Source: Desulfuromonas sp. (lineage in GTDB: Bacteria; Desulfobacterota; Desulfuromonadia; Desulfuromonadales; Desulfuromonadaceae). From it: a stretch of 57,330 bases of DNA. Numbering within the stretch: the stretch's first letter is position 1; each line of letters begins with the position of its first letter. The stretch lies in contig PKUE01000117.1 in assembly GCA_002869685.1 (NCBI GenBank), positions 1 to 57,330 of the forward strand. The letters run 5' to 3'. The position numbers and the translations under genes are program-made. Below are positions 1-8,903 of this stretch, piece by piece. The notes below the pieces were generated by a model. The model was not told where the DNA came from. It saw only the letters and a list, made by a program, of their open reading frames with translations, and made no database searches.

Positions 1-965
1 ATGCCGTGCAACGGATTCTCGGCCTGGAGAAGCGGTTGCTGCACTGTCCGTTGAGCGAAGTGCTCGGTGGATATCCTGAAATGGCGGCCTCTGTGCCGCA
101 GGTGTTGAGCTGCCCCGAACAGGTGACCGGTTGGAGTCGTTATTATGAATGTCCCGATCACGGGCGGACCATGACCTTTCGCCTGGCCCTGTTTCCGCTG
201 GCACCCGATGGACTTAACGGCCAGATTCTGACCGTGGAGGATTTGACCGAACGGACTCAGATGCGTAGCCGAATCGCCCGGATGGATCGGCTTGCTTCTC
301 TGGGGCGGCTGGCGGCGGGATTGGCGCATGAAATTCGCAATCCGTTGACGGGAATCAGTTTATTACTGGACGACCTACACGATCGTTTGTTACATACCCC
401 CGAAGATCAGTTGTTGATCCGTCGGGCCCTTGAAGAGATGGAGCGTCTTGAGGGGTTGGTGGGAGATCTGCTTAATTTCTCACGGGTTTCTATTAGCGAT
501 TGCCGACCTGGATCGTTGCAGAGTGTTATTGAGCGGACACTGGTTTTGTTTGAGCAGACCTGTCACCGTCAGGGGATTACCATTGAGCGCCATTTCGAGC
601 CTGTCGCCCAAATTGATCTGGATGAACAGCGTTTGCAGCAGGCCGTTCTCAATCTGTGCCGTAATGCTCAAGAAGCGATGCCGGATGGCGGGGTGCTGAG
701 TTTGACCCTTGGTCAGCGAGAAGATGTCGTCTGTCTGAAAGTGGCTGACAGTGGCGTAGGGATGAACGATGAGCAGTGTCGTTTGATCTTTGAACCCTTC
801 TATACCTGTAAAAAAGAAGGCAACGGCCTGGGGTTGTCTATCGTGCACAATATTGTTGCCGAGCACCATGGCGCCATAGAGGTGTCCAGTTCTCCAGGCG
901 AAGGAAGCTGCTTTGAGATGTGCTTCCCCGTGTCGTCAGCTGAGGAAACCAACGTAAAGGACTGA
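1..965 (+). CDS. Sensor histidine kinase, C-terminal part (cut by window edge)
   Basis: The reading frame is open at the left edge, so the N-terminal sensor region is missing; the GTG at position 6 is not a convincing start. The visible part begins in what looks like the end of a PAS domain. A HisKA dimerisation helix follows, with the phospho-accepting His in LAHEIRNPL (about residue 108 counted from position 6). The HATPase_c domain shows the N box (NLCRNAQEA), G1 box (DSGVGM), F box (FEPFY) and G2 box (GNGLGLSIV). It should autophosphorylate on His and pass phosphate to a receiver. The NtrC-type regulator starts 6 bp after the stop, so the two are almost certainly a cognate pair. No transmembrane segment is visible in this part, and the signal sensed cannot be told. 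Confidence 0.93.
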   Translation, partial: AVQRILGLEKRLLHCPLSEVLGGYPEMAASVPQVLSCPEQVTGWSRYYECPDHGRTMTFRLALFPLAPDGLNGQILTVEDLTERTQMRSRIARMDRLASLGRLAAGLAHEIRNPLTGISLLLDDLHDRLLHTPEDQLLIRRALEEMERLEGLVGDLLNFSRVSISDCRPGSLQSVIERTLVLFEQTCHRQGITIERHFEPVAQIDLDEQRLQQAVLNLCRNAQEAMPDGGVLSLTLGQREDVVCLKVADSGVGMNDEQCRLIFEPFYTCKKEGNGLGLSIVHNIVAEHHGAIEVSSSPGEGSCFEMCFPVSSAEETNVKD

Positions 966-971
966 CCGGTT

Positions 972-2363
972 ATGGATCATATTCTGATTGTTGATGATGA
1001 AGCGTTTATCCGTGAAAATCTGGAGCGCATTCTCGGTGAGGACGGTTATCGACTGTCCGGGTGCGAAGACCCCGCGGGTGCCTTGCGTATCGCCGAGGAA
1101 CAGGACATTGATCTGGTTCTACTTGATCTCAACCTGGGGACCGCCAGTGGTCTGGATGTGTTGGCGCAGTTGCAGGCCATTGATCCTGATATTTTGGTGA
1201 TCATCATCACCGGATATGGAACGGTGGAAAGTGCGGTTCAGGCGCTGAAAATGGGAGCGTATGACTATATCAAAAAGCCATTTAAAGCTGACGCCATCCG
1301 TCTGATTGTCAAACTGGCGCTGGAGAAACGCAGCCTGCAGCGGGAAATTCGCCGTTTGCGCCGTCGCCCGGAGGGGGACCTGCTTGATCAGGCTAATATG
1401 GTTGGTGCCAGTGAACAACTTCTCGAAGTGGTTCGCCAAATTGAGGATGTCGCCCGCCACGAAACGGCAACGGTGTTAATCACCGGTGAGAGTGGCACCG
1501 GCAAGGAATTGATTGCCCGGGCTATCCATAACCTGTCGACCCGCAGCAAAAAACCGTTCATTGAGGTTAATTGTGGTTCCTTGCCGTTCAATCTGCTTGA
1601 AACGGAACTGTTCGGTCATGAAAAAGGTGCTTTCACCGACGCCCACAGCCGAAAAATCGGCTTGTTTGAAGAGGCGGATGGCGGCACGGTTTTTCTTGAT
1701 GAGATTGGTGAAATGGATATGGCCCTGCAGGTGAAGTTGTTGCGGGTGCTTGAAGATCGAAAGATACGTCGCCTCGGCGGTAACCGCAACATTGATATTG
1801 ATGTGCGGGTAATCGCCGCCACCAACTGTGATCTGAGTGAAGCGATCAAGGAAAAATCCTTCCGCGAAGATCTGTTTTACCGGCTGAATGTTTTTCCTAT
1901 CATGATGCCTCCATTACGAGAGCGGCGTGATGATGTTCCGCTGTTGCTTAACCATTTTTTGCGGCGTTACAGCCGCGAGTTTAACCGGCCACTGCGAGAA
2001 GTCTCCGCCCCGGCACTGGCCCTGTTAGGCCGCTATCACTGGCCGGGAAATGTCCGTGAGTTGCGTAATATGGTTGAGCGCATCTGTATTATGCACCGTG
2101 GTGAGGTGATCACTCCTGAAATGCTGCCCGTCGAAGTGCGTGGCGGCGAACCCCGCCAGGTGGCGGAACTCGACTGGCCGCTGCCGCCGCAGGGAGTGTG
2201 CCTTGAGTCGATGATTGAGGAGTTGGAAAAGAACCTGATTCGCCAGGCGTTGACGTTAACTGCCGGCAATGTGGCGAAAACAGCGCGTTTGCTCAACCTG
2301 GCGCGGGGAACCTTGCGATACAAACTCGAAAAGTATCACCTCAACGAGGATGCTGCGGGGTAA
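972..2363 (+). CDS. Sigma-54-dependent response regulator, NtrC family
   Basis: This is a complete 463-residue NtrC-type activator. The receiver has DD near residue 8, the phospho-acceptor D52 (in LLDLNLG), and KKP near 102. The AAA+ domain has Walker A GESGTGKE (172-179), the sigma-54 contact loop written GAFTDA rather than GAFTGA, and Walker B FLDEIGEM. A Fis-type helix-turn-helix ends the protein (NVAKTARLLNLARGTLR). When phosphorylated it should oligomerise and open sigma-54 promoters. It lies directly downstream of a histidine kinase with 6 bp between them. The last G of the GAFTGA loop is D here, a variant I believe occurs in working activators. The targets are unknown. Confidence 0.96.
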   Translation: MDHILIVDDEAFIRENLERILGEDGYRLSGCEDPAGALRIAEEQDIDLVLLDLNLGTASGLDVLAQLQAIDPDILVIIITGYGTVESAVQALKMGAYDYIKKPFKADAIRLIVKLALEKRSLQREIRRLRRRPEGDLLDQANMVGASEQLLEVVRQIEDVARHETATVLITGESGTGKELIARAIHNLSTRSKKPFIEVNCGSLPFNLLETELFGHEKGAFTDAHSRKIGLFEEADGGTVFLDEIGEMDMALQVKLLRVLEDRKIRRLGGNRNIDIDVRVIAATNCDLSEAIKEKSFREDLFYRLNVFPIMMPPLRERRDDVPLLLNHFLRRYSREFNRPLREVSAPALALLGRYHWPGNVRELRNMVERICIMHRGEVITPEMLPVEVRGGEPRQVAELDWPLPPQGVCLESMIEELEKNLIRQALTLTAGNVAKTARLLNLARGTLRYKLEKYHLNEDAAG

Positions 2364-2420
2364 GTATTGCGGTGATATTAAGCGGTAATAAAAAAATTTA
2401 GGCTTGCTGAATTTTTAAGC

Positions 2421-2449
2421 TTGCTGAAACTTTTCTTTGTGGCTATAGT
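2421..2449 (+). promoter_or_regulatory. Sigma-70-type promoter for the structured RNA
   Basis: TTGCTG (2421-2426) and TATAGT (2444-2449) are separated by 17 bp, a near-consensus vegetative promoter. The decamer GCTTGCTGAA also occurs just upstream (2402-2411), so the -35 region is duplicated. Transcription would start near 2456 and run into the hairpins and terminator ending at 2601. Confidence 0.6.
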
Positions 2450-2455
2450 AACGTC

Positions 2456-2601
2456 GTCTTTCTAGTAGCCGTTATGACGGTGAAGCAAAGTACGCTTCAG
2501 TGTTGCTAAGCCATGACAGGAAACTGTCAGCAACAAGCCGACCCCTTCCCCTTGGGGTCACCGCCCTGTTCCATCCCTCCTCCGGAACAGGGCATTTTTT
2601 T
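2456..2601 (+). ncRNA. Putative structured small RNA or leader RNA
   Basis: The stretch between a good promoter and a strong terminator has no credible ORF but folds well by eye. CGGTG (from 2488) can pair with CACCG (2559-2563) as a closing helix around three hairpins. These are GAAGC/GCTTC, TGTTGC/GCAACA extended by TGACAG-GAAA-CTGTCA with a GAAA tetraloop and a 7-nt bulge TAAGCCA, and GACCCC/GGGGTC. A terminator follows. It could be a stand-alone sRNA of about 146 nt or an attenuator for the protease genes that begin 171 bp later. I compared it with the c-di-GMP (GEMM), cobalamin, TPP and SAM riboswitch cores from memory and found no match. No function is assigned. Confidence 0.45.
2563..2601 (+). 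terminator. Rho-independent terminator
   Basis: A perfect 10-bp stem, GCCCTGTTCC (2563-2572) and GGAACAGGGC (2584-2593), with an 11-nt loop, is followed by ATTTTTTT. It ends the putative structured RNA and insulates the M16 genes from the kinase/regulator operon. Confidence 0.8.
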
Positions 2602-2772
2602 GCCTTTTTTCTGCCATCTATTTCCCATCTTAAGCGATCCAGTGGTGTAACCGTCGTAGGCAAAGTGTGCTGATGGCGGTTCTCTTGTCTGCCGGGACTG
2701 TGATAAGCTTCCGCCATCACATTCTGTGATGTATTGGCTACTCAACCTGAAATTAACGGATGGAGAAATGTG

Positions 2773-4290
2773 TTGACCGCAATCATTCACAATCCTTTCA
2801 GATTCTTTCTGCTTGTAGGTGCATTGCTGGGCGGGCTGGTCGTAGCAGGACCGAACGCGGCGTGGGCGACGGACGATGCGCTGCAGAATAAAGTGCAGCA
2901 ATTTACCCTGGACAACGGCCTGACCCTGCTGGTTGCCGAGCGCCACGACTCGCCCACCTTTACTGCGTATATGACCATCGGTGTGGGTTCTGTTGATGAA
3001 GTGGCGGATAACCGCGGTGTTGCCCACCTGCTTGAGCATATGCGCTTCAAAGGAACCCGGCGCATCGGCACACGTGACTTTACCGCCGAACAGCCCCTGC
3101 TGGACCAAATTGGCCAGACGGCCCGCATCCTCGATCAGTTGCGCCATGATCCTCACGCTGATCCGGCTCAACAGGCCCGGTTACAAGAACAGCTGAAGAC
3201 GTTGCAGCACCAGCAACGGGCTTTAGTGGTCAAAGATGAATTTTCCCAGATTTATGCCCGTAACGGTGGCGTTGGCTTCAATGCCTTTACCGGCAAAGAT
3301 CTGACCAGCTATTTGATCTCGCTGCCTGCCAATAAGCTGGAGCTGTGGATGTCGCTTGAGGCGGATCGCATGCAGAACACGGTGCTGCGTGAATTCTACA
3401 CTGAGCGTGACGTTGTTCAGGAAGAGCGGCGTCGCTCCTATGAAAGTCGTCCCAGTGGTATGATGTACGAAGCGTTGCTGTCCACGGCATTTCGTGTTCA
3501 TCCCTATCGCCATCCGGTCATTGGCTGGAGCTCCGATATCGAAAATTTGACTCGGGAGCAGACCGCTGATTTCCTCCATCGCTATTATGCGCCAGTTAAC
3601 ACGGTGATCGCCATTGTCGGCGATGTCGACACCCAACAGACCCTGGATTATGTTCAGCAGTATTTCGGTTCCATCCCGGCGGGGGATAAAATTCCGCCGG
3701 TGACCGCTGTTGAACCTCAACAACGTGGTGAGCGCCGATGCAATGTACGGTTTGATGCCGAGCCTCAATTACTGGTGGCTTTCCATAAACCGACATTGCC
3801 CAGTCGGGATGATTATGCTTTTGACCTGATCAGCCAGATGCTCACCGAAGGACCCACCTCGCAGTTGTACCGGTCGTTGGTGCTCGATCAGCAATTGGCG
3901 ACCCACGTCAGCAGTTATTCTGCTCCCGGAGCACGGTACGATAATCTGTTCATTCTCAGTCTGACGCCCCGGTCTCCCCATACGACAGCCGAGCTGGAGC
4001 AGGCGCTGTATCAGGAGTTGGAGCAACTGAAACAACAACCGATTGCGCCTCAGGAGTTGACGCGAATCGCCAAACGGTTGCGCGCCGAGCGGTTGCGCTA
4101 CCTGCGCACCAATGATGGATTGGCCAACATGCTGACCCGTTTTCAGGTGGTTGCCGGAGATTGGCGCTATCTGGTCGATTATGACCAGCAGATCGCTACC
4201 CTGACGGGTGAGGATCTGCAGCAGGCGGCCAAACGCTGGTTCAATGAAGAGAATCGGACCGTGATTACTCTGGTACAGGAGAAACCGTGA
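2773..4290 (+). CDS. M16 family zinc peptidase, catalytic subunit
   Basis: This is a periplasmic insulinase/pitrilysin-like protease. The inverted zinc motif HLLEH lies at about residues 85-89. The family's two-lobe M16 fold spans the rest. I place the start at TTG 2773 because GGAG (2762-2765) sits 7 nt upstream; an in-frame TTG at 2734 would add 13 residues without a ribosome site. From 2773 the protein begins with a hydrophobic signal peptide ending near NAAWA. A long charged, Gln-rich stretch (residues about 115-160) interrupts the usual first lobe. The stop codon overlaps the start of the second M16 gene, so the two are translationally coupled and probably form a heterodimer, as in known two-chain M16 proteases. 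The substrate is unknown. Confidence 0.9.
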   Translation: MTAIIHNPFRFFLLVGALLGGLVVAGPNAAWATDDALQNKVQQFTLDNGLTLLVAERHDSPTFTAYMTIGVGSVDEVADNRGVAHLLEHMRFKGTRRIGTRDFTAEQPLLDQIGQTARILDQLRHDPHADPAQQARLQEQLKTLQHQQRALVVKDEFSQIYARNGGVGFNAFTGKDLTSYLISLPANKLELWMSLEADRMQNTVLREFYTERDVVQEERRRSYESRPSGMMYEALLSTAFRVHPYRHPVIGWSSDIENLTREQTADFLHRYYAPVNTVIAIVGDVDTQQTLDYVQQYFGSIPAGDKIPPVTAVEPQQRGERRCNVRFDAEPQLLVAFHKPTLPSRDDYAFDLISQMLTEGPTSQLYRSLVLDQQLATHVSSYSAPGARYDNLFILSLTPRSPHTTAELEQALYQELEQLKQQPIAPQELTRIAKRLRAERLRYLRTNDGLANMLTRFQVVAGDWRYLVDYDQQIATLTGEDLQQAAKRWFNEENRTVITLVQEKP

Positions 4291-5705
4291 TGATACGCGT
4301 ATTGGCGTGGTGTGTATGGCTGGTCGTAATTCTGAGCGCGCCAGTGATGGCGGAGCAGAAGCGGCCCGATGATCTGAACCTTCCCGAACTCAATTTTACC
4401 ATCGAATATCCCCAGACCTTTACCCTGTCCAACGGGATCAAGGTGTATTACCGTTCCGATGCCGAATTGCCTCTTCTTGATGTAACCGTGGTAGTCGAAT
4501 CGGGAAATGTGACCGATCCCGAGGGCAAAGCGGGGCTGGCCAAACTCCTGGCGGAAAACCTGAAGAGCGGGGGTGCCGGGGAGCGCGACGCTGCGGCCTT
4601 CGATGCGGCACTGGATGACTTGGCCGCACCGCTGAAAGTTGAAGCTGGCACCTATACCACGCGCTGTTCCATCTCCTTATTGCAGGAGGATGCCGCTGCC
4701 GGGCTGGAGTTGCTGGCCGCGATGCTTCGACAGCCCCGTTTTGATAGGGAACGCTTTGAGGTCAGTCGTCACCAGATGCTTGAAGGGATTCGCCGGCTGG
4801 CCGACCATAGCGCAGCATTGTCGCGCCAAATCCTTATGGGACGTCTTTACGCCGGGCACCCGCTCGCCGTGTTTCCAACCCTTGCCAGTGTTTCAGCTGT
4901 CGAGCGTGATGATCTGCTGCGCATGTATCAGCGCTATTTCGGTCCAGCCAACACCCGAATCGTCCTGACCGGAGCGATTGATCGCGCTCAGGCGCAAAAC
5001 CTGCTCGAACTGGCCTTTGGTGATTGGCAGGCCGCTGTGGAAGCGGTATCGGTCCCGGCCTTGCCGCAACAGTCGCACGGTGGGATTGTTCTGGTAGATC
5101 GGCCGGTGCCGCAGACCACGATCCTGCTGGGAGAGGTGGCCATCGAAAAAAACAATCCTGATCTCTACGCGGTTCAAGTGATGAACTACCTGCTCGGTGG
5201 CGGTGGTTTCAGTTCACGGCTGATGCGTGAGATCCGTTCGAACCGCGGTCTGGCTTACTCGGTTTATTCCTACTTTTCGGTGGGGCGACGCCTGCCGGGA
5301 GTTTTTATCGCCGGAGGGGAAACGAAAAACGCCTCGGTGGCCGAAGTCGTCGGTTTGATGCGCAAGGAGATGACACGGATGTGTTGCGAACCGGTGTCGG
5401 CAGACGAACTGAACCAGGCCAAGCAAAGTCTGATCAACTCGTTTGTCTTCGCCTTCGACAATCGCCATGCTTTGGCCACCCGGATTCTTGATCAGGACCT
5501 GTTCGGTTATCCTGAAAACTATCTTGATGACTACCGTCAGCACATTGCCGAAGTCAGCGTTGCCGACGTTCAGCGGGTGGCGCAACGGTATCTCCATCCC
5601 GCACAGCAGGTGGTGGTGTTGATCGGGGATCGGCAGGCGCTTCAACCGTCACTGGAGCAGTTGAATCAGACGGTTGAGGTCGTATCTCTCGAAGATCTGT
5701 TATAA
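4290..5705 (+). CDS. M16 family protein lacking the zinc site
   Basis: This is the second M16 gene of the pair. ATG 4290 overlaps the previous stop (TGATG), with AGGAGAA upstream; a GTG at 4287 is also possible. A signal peptide ends near APVMA. The sequence aligns with M16 proteins from the FTLSNGIKVYY strand onward, but where HXXEH is expected it reads LAKLLAENL, so the zinc ligands are missing. By analogy with other paired M16 proteases it is the non-catalytic partner that builds the closed chamber. Conserved late-domain features (LLGGGGFSSRLMREIR, LAYSVYS) are intact, so this is a degenerate subunit rather than a decaying gene. Confidence 0.9.
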   Translation: MIRVLAWCVWLVVILSAPVMAEQKRPDDLNLPELNFTIEYPQTFTLSNGIKVYYRSDAELPLLDVTVVVESGNVTDPEGKAGLAKLLAENLKSGGAGERDAAAFDAALDDLAAPLKVEAGTYTTRCSISLLQEDAAAGLELLAAMLRQPRFDRERFEVSRHQMLEGIRRLADHSAALSRQILMGRLYAGHPLAVFPTLASVSAVERDDLLRMYQRYFGPANTRIVLTGAIDRAQAQNLLELAFGDWQAAVEAVSVPALPQQSHGGIVLVDRPVPQTTILLGEVAIEKNNPDLYAVQVMNYLLGGGGFSSRLMREIRSNRGLAYSVYSYFSVGRRLPGVFIAGGETKNASVAEVVGLMRKEMTRMCCEPVSADELNQAKQSLINSFVFAFDNRHALATRILDQDLFGYPENYLDDYRQHIAEVSVADVQRVAQRYLHPAQQVVVLIGDRQALQPSLEQLNQTVEVVSLEDLL

Positions 5706-6449
5706 TGATGTGTCAGCAGGAGCGGCACTGGTCGGGGTGTAGCATTCCAGGCTGAACTGGCCGTCACGCAGTTGGCCATAATGGCAGGTTTGCCCCCAAT
5801 TGCCGATGATGGCGATGGGTTTGCCCTGATGCTGCCAGCATTTTGGCTGATGGAAATGGCCACAAATGAACAGATCAGCACCCTGGTCGAGCCGCAGTCG
5901 GGCCTGGGAAAGAATAGCCTGTTCCGGGAGTTGGTAGCTGCGTTGCGGATGCTGGCGGCTTTTCTTCTTGCTCAGGACACCGAGGACGTCACCGATTTTC
6001 CAGGTCAGGTCGCTGGGGAGAACGCGAATTAATGTTCTGGCGATGATGCTGCGGAAAAATCGCCGTAACCACAGATAGCTGCGTGTGGGAACCAGGGTGT
6101 CGCCATGGCTCAGGGCGATTGTCTGTCCATCCAGCGTCAGGGTGCCATCATCGGGAAAGATCGTGGCCTTGAGCGTTTCAGAAAAAAACGGGCCAACATG
6201 GAAATCGTGATTGCCCTCTACCATAACAATGTGGGTTCCGGCGGCATGGAGCTGTTGCAGGGCATTCAGCAGGGGCAGGTAAGCACTGAAAACACAGTGG
6301 TTATAACCGACCCAGAATTCGAAGATATCGCCGAGCAGTACCAGAGTGCGGACGTGACCGCGCTGTTGGTCAAGAAACTCCACCAGATGGCGGTAGGCGG
6401 CTTCATCAGGATGTGTCAGGTGCGCATCGGCAATAAACAGATCTTTCAT
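5700..6449 (-). CDS. lpxH: UDP-2,3-diacylglucosamine diphosphatase (LpxH type)
   Basis: This calcineurin-like metallophosphoesterase is expected to hydrolyse UDP-2,3-diacylglucosamine to lipid X in lipid A synthesis at the inner membrane. The metal motifs are in order: DAH near residues 8-10, GDIFEFW, GNHDFH, SHGDT and CGHFHQP. The start is ATG at 6449 (MKDLFIADAH), which puts the first metal motif where the family has it; the frame extends 42 codons further upstream with no family match. The gene is convergent with the M16 operon, overlapping its 3' end by 6 bp, and divergent from queH. No ribosome site precedes the ATG, and a promoter lies so close that the message may be leaderless. Confidence 0.9.
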   Translation of the reverse strand: MKDLFIADAHLTHPDEAAYRHLVEFLDQQRGHVRTLVLLGDIFEFWVGYNHCVFSAYLPLLNALQQLHAAGTHIVMVEGNHDFHVGPFFSETLKATIFPDDGTLTLDGQTIALSHGDTLVPTRSYLWLRRFFRSIIARTLIRVLPSDLTWKIGDVLGVLSKKKSRQHPQRSYQLPEQAILSQARLRLDQGADLFICGHFHQPKCWQHQGKPIAIIGNWGQTCHYGQLRDGQFSLECYTPTSAAPADTSL

Positions 6450-6456
6450 GGCGCGT

Positions 6457-6485
6457 ACTATAGCAGTCGTCCGTAGGGGCGGCAA
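6457..6485 (-). promoter_or_regulatory. lpxH promoter, probably giving a leaderless mRNA
   Basis: Read on the minus strand, TTGCCG (6485-6480) and TATAGT (6462-6457) are spaced 17 bp apart. The -10 box ends only 7 nt before the lpxH ATG at 6449, so the expected transcription start falls at or next to the start codon. Confidence 0.6.
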
Positions 6486-6510
6486 CTGAATTGAATGTGA
6501 GAAGATAACG

Positions 6511-7146
6511 ATGACCCAGACATGTCCGAGCCAATCGGCGGTGCCCTCAAAGGCTGTCACCTTGAAGCCCCGCATGCTACTGCATGCCTGCTGTGCGCCG
6601 TGCAGCAGCTCTGTGGTGGAGCGGCTGCAGGACGACTACACTGTGACGGTTTTTTACTACAATCCCAATATCCATCCGCAGCGCGAGTATCTGTTGCGCC
6701 GTGATGAACTGGTACAGTGGTGTGGCGAACTGGGGCTGCCTCTGATTGTTGCCGAGTACGATCCGGCCAGTTGGGATCAACAGGTTGCTGGTTACGAGAA
6801 GGAACTGGAACGGGGCGAACGCTGTACGCACTGTTACCGGATGCGTCTGGAGCGCACAGCGCGTGAAGCGGTTGCCCGAGGTTTCGATTTGTTTACCACG
6901 GTGCTGTCAATTTCTCCCCATAAAGACGCCGAACGGATTAACCGACTCGGGCAGGAGGTGGCGGAACAATTTGACAGTGTCTTTTATCAGGCCGATTTCA
7001 AGAAAAAAGGCGGGTTCCAGCGTAGCCTCGAATTGTCAAAACAGTGGGGGTTCTATCGCCAGAACTATTGCGGCTGTCGTTATTCTCTGGCCGAAAGTGA
7101 ACAGCGTCGCCGGCAGCGCAATGCTGCACGCGGTGCGGCCAGCTGA
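6511..7146 (+). CDS. queH: Epoxyqueuosine reductase QueH
   Basis: This 211-residue DUF208/QueH protein performs the last step of queuosine synthesis, reducing epoxyqueuosine in tRNA; it is the non-orthologous replacement for QueG. The diagnostic cysteines are present: LLHACCAPCS (C27, C28, C31), CTHC (C105, C108) and YCGC (C187, C189), which hold iron-sulfur and iron ligands in the family. The family's TTVLSISPHKD motif is also clear. About 20 extra residues precede the core, so a slightly later start is possible, but no better ribosome site was seen than GAGAAG before ATG 6511. Its stop overlaps the start of the ClC gene (TGATG). Confidence 0.93.
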   Translation: MTQTCPSQSAVPSKAVTLKPRMLLHACCAPCSSSVVERLQDDYTVTVFYYNPNIHPQREYLLRRDELVQWCGELGLPLIVAEYDPASWDQQVAGYEKELERGERCTHCYRMRLERTAREAVARGFDLFTTVLSISPHKDAERINRLGQEVAEQFDSVFYQADFKKKGGFQRSLELSKQWGFYRQNYCGCRYSLAESEQRRRQRNAARGAAS

Positions 7147-8903
7147 TGAAGCGGCAAACCCCGGTTGCCGCGCCGGTACGCCATCCTCACGGTCATGGGC
7201 GGCGGATTGTCTTCCTGTTGCTGATTGCCGCGACCATTGGTGTGGTGACGGGCACCCTGGCGGTGGCCTTTCGCTACCTGCTGCTTGAGGCCACTAAGCT
7301 GTTCTGGGGTGAGTCGTATGATCTGGTGGCCGCTACGGCCGGCATGCCCTGGTATGTCATTGTGTTGATTCCGGTGGTGGGCGGTTTGATTCTCGGCCCC
7401 GTCATTGAACGCTTTGCACCGGAAGCGCGAGGTGCCGGTGTTCCCGAGGTGATTGAAGCGGTGGTGACCAGGGAAGGGAATATCCGTCACCGGACAACGG
7501 TTCTGAAAATGTTTTCCACGCTGTTGTCTCTGGGTTGTGGTGCCTCTGTCGGGCGGGAAGGTCCGGTGGTGCATATCGGTTCGTCCGTCGGCTCCTCTCT
7601 GGCGCAGCTGATGCACCTGTCACCGGAGTGGAAACGGGTTTTTCTCGCCTGTGGTGCCGCGTCGGGGATCGCTGCGACGTTTAATGCTCCGATGGCCGGA
7701 ATGCTGTTTGCTGCCGAAATCATTCTGGTGGATTTTCAGATCAACTATCTAAGTCAGATTGCCGTTTCCGCCGTGACGGCGACGGTTGTCTCTCATCGTT
7801 TTCTCGGTTCATTCCCCACCTTCGACGTGCCGACGTTTCAGCTGCTGAGTTATTGGGAAATCCCTCTCTATCTTGTTCTGGGAGTTCTTGCAGGGGCCCT
7901 GGCCATTGTGTTTATTCACCTGATCAATCGGGTCGAAGACGGCTGCAATTGGATTCGTCTGCCGCTGTGGTCTCGCCCCGCAGTGGGCGGCGTGCTGGTT
8001 GGAAGTTTGGCTCTGCTCTCTCCCTTTGTGCTAGGTGTCGGCTATCAGACCATCAACCAGGTTTTGACTGCCCAGTTGCTGCCGATGATGATGGTGGCGA
8101 TTCTGCTGGCTAAATTGGCGGCAACGGCGATTTCGGTGGGGGTGGGCTTCTCCGGCGGAATTTTTGCGCCGTCACTGGTTTTGGGGGGCTTGCTCGGTGG
8201 TCTGTTTGGCAGTCTGGCTCACATGGTCGCACCGAATCTGGTCGCGGGTTTTCCCGTCTATGCGCTGGTGGGAATGGCGGCGATGGTCAGTGGAACGACG
8301 CTGGCCCCGATTACGGCGATTTTTACGATTTTTGAATTAACCTACAATTTTGAGATTATTCTTCCGTTGATGACCAGCTGTATCGCCAGCCTGGTCGTGG
8401 TGCAGACTTTTTACGGCTTGTCTATTTATGAAACCCGGCTGGTACGCCGCGGGGTGAAAATCGTCCGCGGGCGTGATATCAATCTGCTGCGTTCGTTGCG
8501 CGTGGCGGATTATATGGATCAGGAGTTTGAACAGGTCGATGAGCGGACATCCCTCGGACAATTGGTCGCTCTTGCTCAAGAGAGTCCGTATCCCCACTTT
8601 GTGGTTGTCAACGAAAAGGGGCGCATGGTGGGGATGCTGTCGATGCGTGATCTCAAATCCTGCCTGAGCGAGATGGGGGAATTGTGCGAACTGGTGGTCG
8701 CCTCCGAGATCATGACCCGCAATGTGGTCAGTATCACGGCCCAACAGAATCTGGAAACCGCCTTTGAACTGTTTGAGGGACGGCCCATCTCAACATTGCC
8801 GGTCGTCGCTGATTACGATGCACAGCATGTTGTTGGTGTTTTAAAGAAAACCACCCTGATTCACGCCTATAACCAGAATATTCTTAAGATCGGAGTGTCT
8901 TGA
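7146..8903 (+). CDS. ClC family chloride channel/transporter with CBS domains
   Basis: This 585-residue inner-membrane protein has a ClC core of roughly residues 20-430 and a C-terminal CBS pair (about 445-580). ClC signatures are visible: RGAGVPEV in place of the GSGIP loop, GREGPVVHIGS containing the gating glutamate, and GFSGGIFAPSLVLGG corresponding to the GxFxP motif. The gating Glu suggests either a fast-gated channel or an H+/Cl- exchanger; sequence alone does not decide. The CBS pair probably binds adenine nucleotides and tunes transport. ATG 7146 overlaps the queH stop and the stop overlaps the next gene, so it lies in the middle of a coupled operon. Confidence 0.93.
   Translation: MKRQTPVAAPVRHPHGHGRRIVFLLLIAATIGVVTGTLAVAFRYLLLEATKLFWGESYDLVAATAGMPWYVIVLIPVVGGLILGPVIERFAPEARGAGVPEVIEAVVTREGNIRHRTTVLKMFSTLLSLGCGASVGREGPVVHIGSSVGSSLAQLMHLSPEWKRVFLACGAASGIAATFNAPMAGMLFAAEIILVDFQINYLSQIAVSAVTATVVSHRFLGSFPTFDVPTFQLLSYWEIPLYLVLGVLAGALAIVFIHLINRVEDGCNWIRLPLWSRPAVGGVLVGSLALLSPFVLGVGYQTINQVLTAQLLPMMMVAILLAKLAATAISVGVGFSGGIFAPSLVLGGLLGGLFGSLAHMVAPNLVAGFPVYALVGMAAMVSGTTLAPITAIFTIFELTYNFEIILPLMTSCIASLVVVQTFYGLSIYETRLVRRGVKIVRGRDINLLRSLRVADYMDQEFEQVDERTSLGQLVALAQESPYPHFVVVNEKGRMVGMLSMRDLKSCLSEMGELCELVVASEIMTRNVVSITAQQNLETAFELFEGRPISTLPVVADYDAQHVVGVLKKTTLIHAYNQNILKIGVS

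Noticed and set aside
2456-2601. c-di-GMP (GEMM) or cobalamin riboswitch before the M16 genes
   Set aside because: A GCAAAG stretch and a GAAA tetraloop are present, but their order and the other conserved core blocks do not match GEMM or cobalamin cores.
2527-3171. Minus-strand ORF of 214 codons
   Set aside because: It runs antisense across the terminator and the start of the M16 gene, with low-complexity composition and no family match.
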